Source: Neckera pumila (lineage: Eukaryota > Streptophyta > Bryopsida > Hypnales > Neckeraceae). From it: 64,000 nucleotides of DNA. Made by a program: the position numbers and the translations under genes. Of this stretch, positions 58,617 through 64,000 are shown piece after piece. Where the stretch lies: contig OZ018408.1 in NCBI GenBank assembly GCA_963969595.1, positions 28,520,108 to 28,584,107 of the forward strand, in the 5' to 3' direction. A model generated the notes under the pieces. The model saw only the letters and a program-made list of their open reading frames with translations. It was not told the origin of the DNA and searched no databases. Within the stretch, counting starts at the first letter, position 1. Each line of letters starts with the position of its first letter.

Positions 58617-59359
58617 CCCTGCAACGCCGGAGGCGCCATTCCATGGCGTTTGGATGACAATCCAGTAAGTTGGAAGGAGGTTGGAAGCACTTTTTCATCC
58701 GGTTTCTTTTGGTGACCTTTCATGTTGGGTTATGAAGAATATCCAATTGAGTTTGTAGTCTTGCTAGTGTTTGTCTTCACGTAAATGAGAAGTTAGTAAA
58801 AAAAACGGATCACCAAATTTGCTATTTTTAGTGGATTTTGGGACCTTGTTGCTCCTTGCTCAAAATCTGAAATTCCTCTACAAAAATGATATTTTTTGAA
58901 ATTGAGCCCAACTAACAAAATGAAGGTCACCTACTCTAGTTTCTTCTCCAATTTGAATTTTTTGAAAAAATTCCTAATATTGAATATTTTATTGCAATTT
59001 GAACTTTGGATGCATATTCAATGTCCATTGAATTCTAATTAAGAATGACATTGATGGAAATGGGATTTATGCTATGATGTTTGCCATTGTTAATATACGT
59101 ACATAGTGAAGCTTCCACATTTTTTGAAATAATTTCTATTTGATGTGATTTTTCTTCACTTTTTCTTCAAAAATTCTCAAGAAAAACAATTTCCCCCCCC
59201 CCAAAAAAAATAAAAATTGTGAAGCAAAGAAGACATCTAATTTCATCTTTGAAAAATAAATATAAAACTTTCTATACATATCTAGTTGCGGAATGGTAGC
59301 AAATTGAGTGATGCACTGTGAGGCTTGAAATTAGTGGTCATGGGTCCGTCTTTTAGGGG
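58617..59359. mobile_element. Possible TTAA-type element of 743 bp
   Basis: The left end CCCTGCAACGCC follows TTAA (58613-58616). The right end GTCCGTCTTTTAGGGG resembles family A ends and is followed by TTGA rather than TTAA. The interior is AT-rich without an ORF. Ends and target are imperfect, so the call is tentative. Confidence 0.4.
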
Positions 59360-59582
59360 TTGAGGACCTCTTTTCTATTTGTGTAATATAAAATTCATTT
59401 GGTAATAGCATTCGAGATGATATTCGAATCTTACTAGCTATTTTCCTTTAATTTCCCATATACAACCATTTTTTCAAGTATTGAGTCCAATTTTTTTCTA
59501 TTCTTTTCCTTTAAATAGAAATTCTTAGAACTTTCTTCAATATATGATTTTGTAAGTGATTCTCTAGGGCCCACACGTCTTG

Positions 59583-60033
59583 TTATTGTTTTTTGTTTAC
59601 GGAGCTACTGTATGAGCAATACATATAGTTTACATAGCAGTGTCCGACTTGACTCCGGCACCGGTACAATATACATATTGTAAGATACCCCAGCCAGGAC
59701 AGCACCGGCACTTTTCCATTGGCTCTCACCCTTATTTTTCCATGTATAGACTTCTCCCCCTGACTAGCTTTCTTGGGCACCACGCACTCTAGCTTCCCCT
59801 TCCGGTACTTCAAGTCTCCGATGCTGCTCAAGCTCGGCATCGAGTGCCCGGCGCTATCAATTTGTTCACTGGGTGAGGTACTTTTGTCTCTGCGATGCTC
59901 GTTTCCTTTTGCAACAAGCAATTGCTCTTTTGTTTCTTCTGTACATTGTGTTTCTGTCAATCGAGGATTTGTGTAAGAAATTCTTGAGCAAGCCGTTCCA
60001 GAGTTGAAGTACACCACGTTTCCAGAGACGTTG
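59583..60033 (-). CDS. Exon-like ORF with a WW-domain-like motif
   Basis: The open frame ends at a stop at 59583-59585 and begins after a possible ACAATAG acceptor (60034-60036); no ATG start lies in it, so it would be a terminal exon. It begins VVYFNSGTACSRISYTNPR, which fits the second half of a WW domain (YYxNxxTxxSxWxxP) with the last Trp replaced by Tyr. It continues with a low-complexity charged region and a basic KYRKGKLECVVPKKASQG segment. WW domains bind proline-rich ligands. I found no upstream exon carrying the first Trp. No internal stops. It may be a fragment of a real gene or a lone relic. Confidence 0.35.
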
Positions 60034-60728
60034 CTATTGTTTTAGTAGCAAAGAACACAAGGAACACAATTTACGCAACAACTGTACTGATGTAATAGGT
60101 AGATTAACGTCGAATTAACGTCGAATTGAGCGAGCTTTCGTTCTTTAAAAGAACTAAATGAAATGTCAATTAGGGTTGAATTCAATGTACAGTAATTGCC
60201 GAATCTATTGAGAGTGGGAGGTTTCTTGCAACAAGTGTCTAGATTATGTGCAATTTGTATCATTAGCAGGAAAGATTCGTGGCACTCGACTTTTGCTTAA
60301 TCACCGACAAAAAAGCCCAAATTGGGCCCCACGATTTTTATTGCAGTTTTCAGTAGGTATTGTCTTGTGTTCCATTTCGTTTCTTTTTTGACCAAAGCAT
60401 GGAATTTCTTTCACTGGTTCTGGTGATACGATATGTGGCCCCATCTGAATCACAGTTTTCACAATACGATCCATAAAAAATTGGACATCTGAATACCTTG
60501 AAACGTTGATTAATTGCCAAGTGAAAATCATAAAGTAAGGTTCCAATATTACTCAGTATGAATGTGAAGTTTTATGGAAAAATAATTCCCCAGAAGCACT
60601 CCTTTCATCATCCAGGATATGGACTTCGGAGCGTCTGGGTTACTTGCCAAGTAATCTAAACCTGTTCACTTAGCTTGGTCTGTACCCTGCTTGAGCAACA
60701 ATGGTCTTGACCATCACTCTTTTTCACT
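60034..60728. other. Intergenic before the His/Pro-rich gene
   Basis: Contains a partial MITE end near 60611-60635 (ATATGGACTTCGGAGCGTCT) related to the element at 56.2-56.4 kb. Otherwise no recognised feature. The 60301-60546 minus-strand frame has no known motif. Confidence 0.4.
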
Positions 60729-60734
60729 ATATAC
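60727..60734 (+). promoter_or_regulatory. TATA box of the Cys/His/Pro-rich gene
   Basis: CTATATAC lies about 110 bp upstream of the ATG at 60841. A transcription start about 30 bp downstream would leave a 5' leader of roughly 75-80 nt. Motif and spacing support a promoter; there is no experimental evidence. Confidence 0.55.
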
Positions 60735-60840
60735 TGACTGATGGAGCTTGTTTGGGATCCTTGCAGAGTGAAGGGCACTAGGTTGTGGTGGGAGCATTGC
60801 CGTGCAGGTGTTCTCACGGACAGGAGCAAGGGTGAGCAAG

Positions 60841-61221
60841 ATGTGTATACCGTGTCTACCGTTTTGCTGGGGTTGTTGCGATGACGACGACTATAGAAGG
60901 CCTGGGTATTCCCCCTTCCGACCCTTCTTTCCGCCTCCTCCACAACACCATCACCATCACCCTCCTCCATCGCATCATCACCATCACCCCCCTCCACCAC
61001 ATCACCACCATCACCCTCCTCCACCACATCACCACCATCACTCTCCTCCACCGCCGCCCTTCTTTCCTCCATCTCCTCACCACCATCACCACCATCACGA
61101 AGAACCGCACCATCACCATCACCACCATTCCCAAATGGATGATCAGTACTGTTACCCTCCTCCTCAGCATTCTCCTCCCCCTCCTCCCTATCATGGTGGT
61201 CACCATAACCATCATCACTGA
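60841..61221 (+). CDS. Small Cys/His/Pro-rich protein
   Basis: Intact 126-residue frame from ATG 60841 to TGA 61219-61221. The N-terminus MCIPCLPFCWGCCDDDD has five Cys in 13 residues followed by an Asp run. The body consists of alternating proline and histidine runs, with four PPP(P/S)HHHHH or PPPPQHHHHH blocks, then HHHHHHHEEPHHHHHHH and an aromatic/Pro end. There is no classical signal peptide or domain. Clustered His, Cys and Asp suggest metal binding, and the Cys cluster could be palmitoylated or disulphide-linked; both are inference. A TATA box lies upstream and AATAAA downstream. An in-frame GTG extension upstream (60802) is unlikely to be used in a eukaryote. The long antisense ORF is a shadow of the CAC/CAT repeats. 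Repeat length may vary between individuals. Confidence 0.7.
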   Translation: MCIPCLPFCWGCCDDDDYRRPGYSPFRPFFPPPPQHHHHHPPPSHHHHHPPPPHHHHHPPPPHHHHHSPPPPPFFPPSPHHHHHHHEEPHHHHHHHSQMDDQYCYPPPQHSPPPPPYHGGHHNHHH

Positions 61222-61409
61222 CCGTGTCTCGGAAGCTTGCACCAGCCTGGTTCCTTGGCCTTCAGGTGCAATATCAGGGTCATATGTTTTGTTATGTTGT
61301 TTTTCATGTGTTTTGATCTGCTCTATGTTTGCACCTTGATGATCAATACGATCAGCCAACGTTCTGTACTCGAGCGTGTCCTGGTGTCTCTGGCATACTT
61401 TATGGATTG

Positions 61410-61415
61410 AATAAA
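61410..61415 (+). terminator. Poly(A) signal of the Cys/His/Pro-rich gene
   Basis: AATAAA 189 bp after the stop codon, followed by a T-rich stretch (TTTTGCTTTTTATG). This is consistent with plant 3'-end formation. Confidence 0.55.
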
Positions 61416-63118
61416 GCAAATTTTGCTTTTTATGTAATATGTAAACTTTTGGTGCAAGCGACTTCCTCCCGTGTTTTTGAGATTGAGTGTTCGCAGTTTG
61501 GACTTGGTTGAGTCATTTTCCACAACGGAAGCTGTGGAAGGTTTGGTTGACTCTTGAGTTTATTTTTGAAACCAGGGAACTGAATGCCTGCGGTTGTAAG
61601 GTTGAATTTTATCTTCACCTCTTGAATTTATTGTAGGATTATAATTATGTTTAAAGTCTGGAAAATAGATTTGGTGTCCCATGTCAAAGTTTATTTCAGT
61701 GGTGTTAATTAAAACCAGATGCTTTTTCTGAAATTCTCTCACGCCCGAGATGCTTTGCCTTTCGATTGTGTTGATTTGATTGCAAGCTTTAGACGTATAT
61801 ATGAGGTATAGTACTTGAATCGAATATTTTACTTCTTATGGAAGCATCGAGTACGGCAATTGAGAAACAACCTATGCATATATTCTCAATGACGCACCAA
61901 GGAGGTTGTAAAGATGAGAGACAACAAAATGCTCATGTGAGGTGTTTCTTGAGAACAGCAGCCACATTCCATCATATCTGCACCAGGTATTCATTTCTTG
62001 CACACGCATCACTTGGACAGCAGAGGTAAAGAAGAAACTTCTTTGGGGCTTGTAAACGTATATCGGTAGTGTCTCCAAAATGTTAACAACTGTGGACTGC
62101 AAGGGCACTGACCTTGGCAATTTTTTCCCCCATCTGTAGTAGTGGCTCTGAGAATTCGGTTGAGGCTGCTAACTCCAATGCATTTTGCATATTACGGTAC
62201 TGTTCATTTTTCTGTTTTTTGGGTTATATTTATCAATTTATTTTTATATTCTGCAATTAAAACTGTAACAATCACAATTTTTTCATTAAACTAATCAAGA
62301 TCTTTGATTCACTTTAATAGACATATTGTTTCATGTAATACAAATATAAAATTGAAACTCTTCTACTAGTAAAGGACCAAATTGAGCTTGAAAATGATGT
62401 ATAATTGTGTGGCCAAGAAGCTTGTCTATGAAGGGAAAAAATGTTTATTTGTGTGAAGCAAGAAATAATCCAGGGCCTTCTTTTGATAAATATGCATAAA
62501 TTGATCTAGCATGTCTTCCTATGATCAAAAAGAAAAACTAAAGAATTAACCCTTGAAGTACATTGAGACCAAAAAGTGGCCAATGGATGATTTTTAAGAT
62601 TATTGTTGGCTGAAATGAAGAATGCACCTATTGGTTCAAAATTCAAATCATTTTTGGCAAAGAACCTTGGTGAAAGGTCTTGTTCTTTCAAGATTGAAAC
62701 ACACATAGGTACATTGTGTGATTGATAGGTACCTAAAGTCCACCTAAAATGGGTGCATTCATCTGATTAGAGGTGGAAAGAGATCTAGGTGTAAAAAAAC
62801 ATTGTCACATAGAAAACCATCATCGTATAAAGTGTATTTAATTGCAAAATTCTTTAAAAGGAACTCATATGAATTCCGTTTCAAATGATTACAAATAGCA
62901 AGGTTTAATTGTCCAATGGTTAGTTCCCCGATTGCATCCATTAATAAGCTTAGGATGTTATTAGGGTTTAATATGAATGATTAGATGAAAAATTGTATGC
63001 ACAAAAATGTGGCAAAAATTATGACAAGTGAATTTGAGACATGGTGTGCATTTAAGCGTGTATGATTGTGTTCTCATTTGGAAATAAGAGTGATAGTAAG
63101 GGTCACTATATGATTTAA
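61416..63118. other. Intergenic with second copy of repeat C
   Basis: About 62550-62710 matches 46249-46440 (CCAATGGATGATTTTTAAG, AATGCACCTATTGGTTC, AACCTTGGTGAAAG). The remainder has no recognised gene, although 61416-61620 may include 3' flank of the Cys/His/Pro-rich gene. Confidence 0.45.
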
Positions 63119-63349
63119 GTAGGGGAGGCAACCCATTCCCAATCGATGACCCATTTCCGATTACTTCAGGAATTACACGAATGTAAGAGGATGGTTTCTT
63201 CGTTGGAAAATTTTCTCGTGTGCAGCAATAGTGTTTGGACCCTTCCTAGAGTTTTCAAATATTTTGGTATCAAAACAAAGTTGCTATAAATTATTGAGTT
63301 CCAAATTATATAATTCCTTAAGTGATCGAGAATGGGTTGCCTCCCCTAC
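63119..63349. mobile_element. 231-bp MITE with 26-bp inverted ends
   Basis: The left end GTAGGGGAGGCAACCCATTC and the right end GAATGGGTTGCCTCCCCTAC are exact reverse complements over 20 bp, extending with two mismatches to about 26. Flanks are TTTAA-like on the left and ACTTTTAA on the right; the target duplication is unclear. No ORF. Confidence 0.85.
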
Positions 63350-63533
63350 ACTTTTAAACTGAGCTTCCTTTGCTAATATCACCTATAACACCACATTGAA
63401 ACACATCAACAAGCACTACATTACTCTTCTTCCGTCTCCAAATTATTTGATTTCTGTGACAAGTCTAATACGACACCATCCGAATAGAACACTTGACCAT
63501 TTTGAAGCTTCTCCTACCTGTACAAAGTGCAAT

Positions 63534-63760
63534 ACACTATAAGAAAAGCATATATTAGGTGACATTTAATACAACAATCAATGTCTAAATTAATAGATTT
63601 TAGGTGACGTGATTGACGTCAAATATAACAACCCCTGTTCTTATGTCAACAATGACTTCCAATGTAAGATGTTATGGAGTACATTGGAAGTCATTGTTAA
63701 CATAAAAATAGGGGTTGTTATATTTGACATCACCTAAAATCCATCAACTTAGATATTGGA
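63534..63760. mobile_element. Foldback MITE with CACTA-like left end
   Basis: Starts near CACTATAAGAAAAGC (63535). Arms of roughly 60-75 nt at about 63597-63668 and 63678-63738 share ATTTTAGGTGA, AAATATAACAACCCC and AACAATGACTTCCAATGTA in inverted orientation, separated by only a few bases. One arm carries a 6-7 base insertion. Could be transcribed into a long hairpin and processed to siRNA. Confidence 0.75.
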
Positions 63761-64000
63761 AAAACTATGGTTTTTTATGGTGATAATGATCCAAATTGAG
63801 AGTTCCATATGTCATTGGATTGAATGTATTCAACATAAAGACAAATTTCTGTCACTAAATATACGTACCTCGAGCTATAATCTTTCTTTGTCAAATACAT
63901 AAAAAATACCATATTGCATTCAAAATTGGGCTCTCTAGACCATTGAGAGTTAATTTAGTAGGGCCTTGAATCAATTGAAATGCCTAAGGCCCTTTGTGAG
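63761..64000. other. End of window, nothing recognised
   Basis: Short AT-rich stretch with no identifiable gene or complete repeat. Confidence 0.4.

Noticed and set aside
60856..61419. 187-codon minus-strand ORF rich in Met, Val and Arg opposite the Cys/His/Pro-rich gene
   Set aside because: It is the complement of the CAC/CAT and CCN repeats; it has repeat-derived composition, no domain, and overlaps a frame with its own promoter and poly(A) signal.
1..64000. tRNA, rRNA, CRISPR arrays, bacterial operons or phage genes
   Set aside because: I saw no tRNA T-arm consensus in a cloverleaf context, no rRNA similarity, no regularly spaced repeats with unique spacers and no prokaryotic gene organisation; the gene relics have plant-type introns.

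Overview
The window is nuclear DNA from a land plant, from an AT-rich, transposon-rich, gene-poor part of a large genome. The main evidence is a decayed ERECTA-family receptor kinase on the minus strand. Most of its leucine-rich repeats sit in separate 72-bp exons with phase-conserved GT-AG introns, the gene structure known for this plant family. Short introns (about 60-400 bp) and divergent proteins suggest a non-seed lineage such as a lycophyte or bryophyte, but I cannot name the organism.

Layout. 1-1.2 kb: relic of a SAM-dependent methyltransferase (plus strand). 2.0-8.8 kb: ERECTA-like pseudogene (minus strand), one LRR exon of which is split by a 298-bp MITE. 8.8-19.5 kb: sparse DNA with a Miro GTPase fragment, a coiled-coil ORF relic and local duplications. 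19.5-32.2 kb: telomere-like degenerate repeats, two TTAA-flanked elements of about 0.9 kb, unidentified exon remnants, and a CpG-rich mobile-element protein gene at 24.0-26.2 kb. 32-54 kb: nested and dispersed MITEs, including further TTAA elements and a 740-bp foldback, interrupted by a CpG-rich, low-repeat stretch at 35.5-38.7 kb. 54.7-61.4 kb: the most gene-like part, with two related MIRNA-like foldbacks, RNase P p30 pseudogene exons, a WW-like exon and one apparently intact small gene for a Cys/His/Pro-rich protein that has a TATA box and poly(A) signal. 61.4-64 kb: MITEs and unassigned DNA.

Three themes stand out. First, nearly all gene relics are interrupted at TAG codons, often where glutamine is expected. 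Two lost splice donors are CTG-to-CTA changes. This fits C-to-T decay at methylated CAG/CTG (CHG) sites; stop-codon reassignment or U-to-C RNA editing are less likely alternatives. Second, a family of TTAA-flanked elements with CCCCTAAAGGACC ends recurs at least six times. TTAA targets and CCC-starting ends recall piggyBac-type transposition, and the ends contain the plant telomere unit CCCTAAA. Third, two hairpins sharing the core GATTCTGC lie 0.25 kb apart near a TATA-like box and look like a candidate microRNA locus.

There is no operon-like or pathway-like cooperation between genes here. Apart from the Cys/His/Pro-rich gene, I see no demonstrably intact protein gene. All coordinates and exon joins were worked out by eye.
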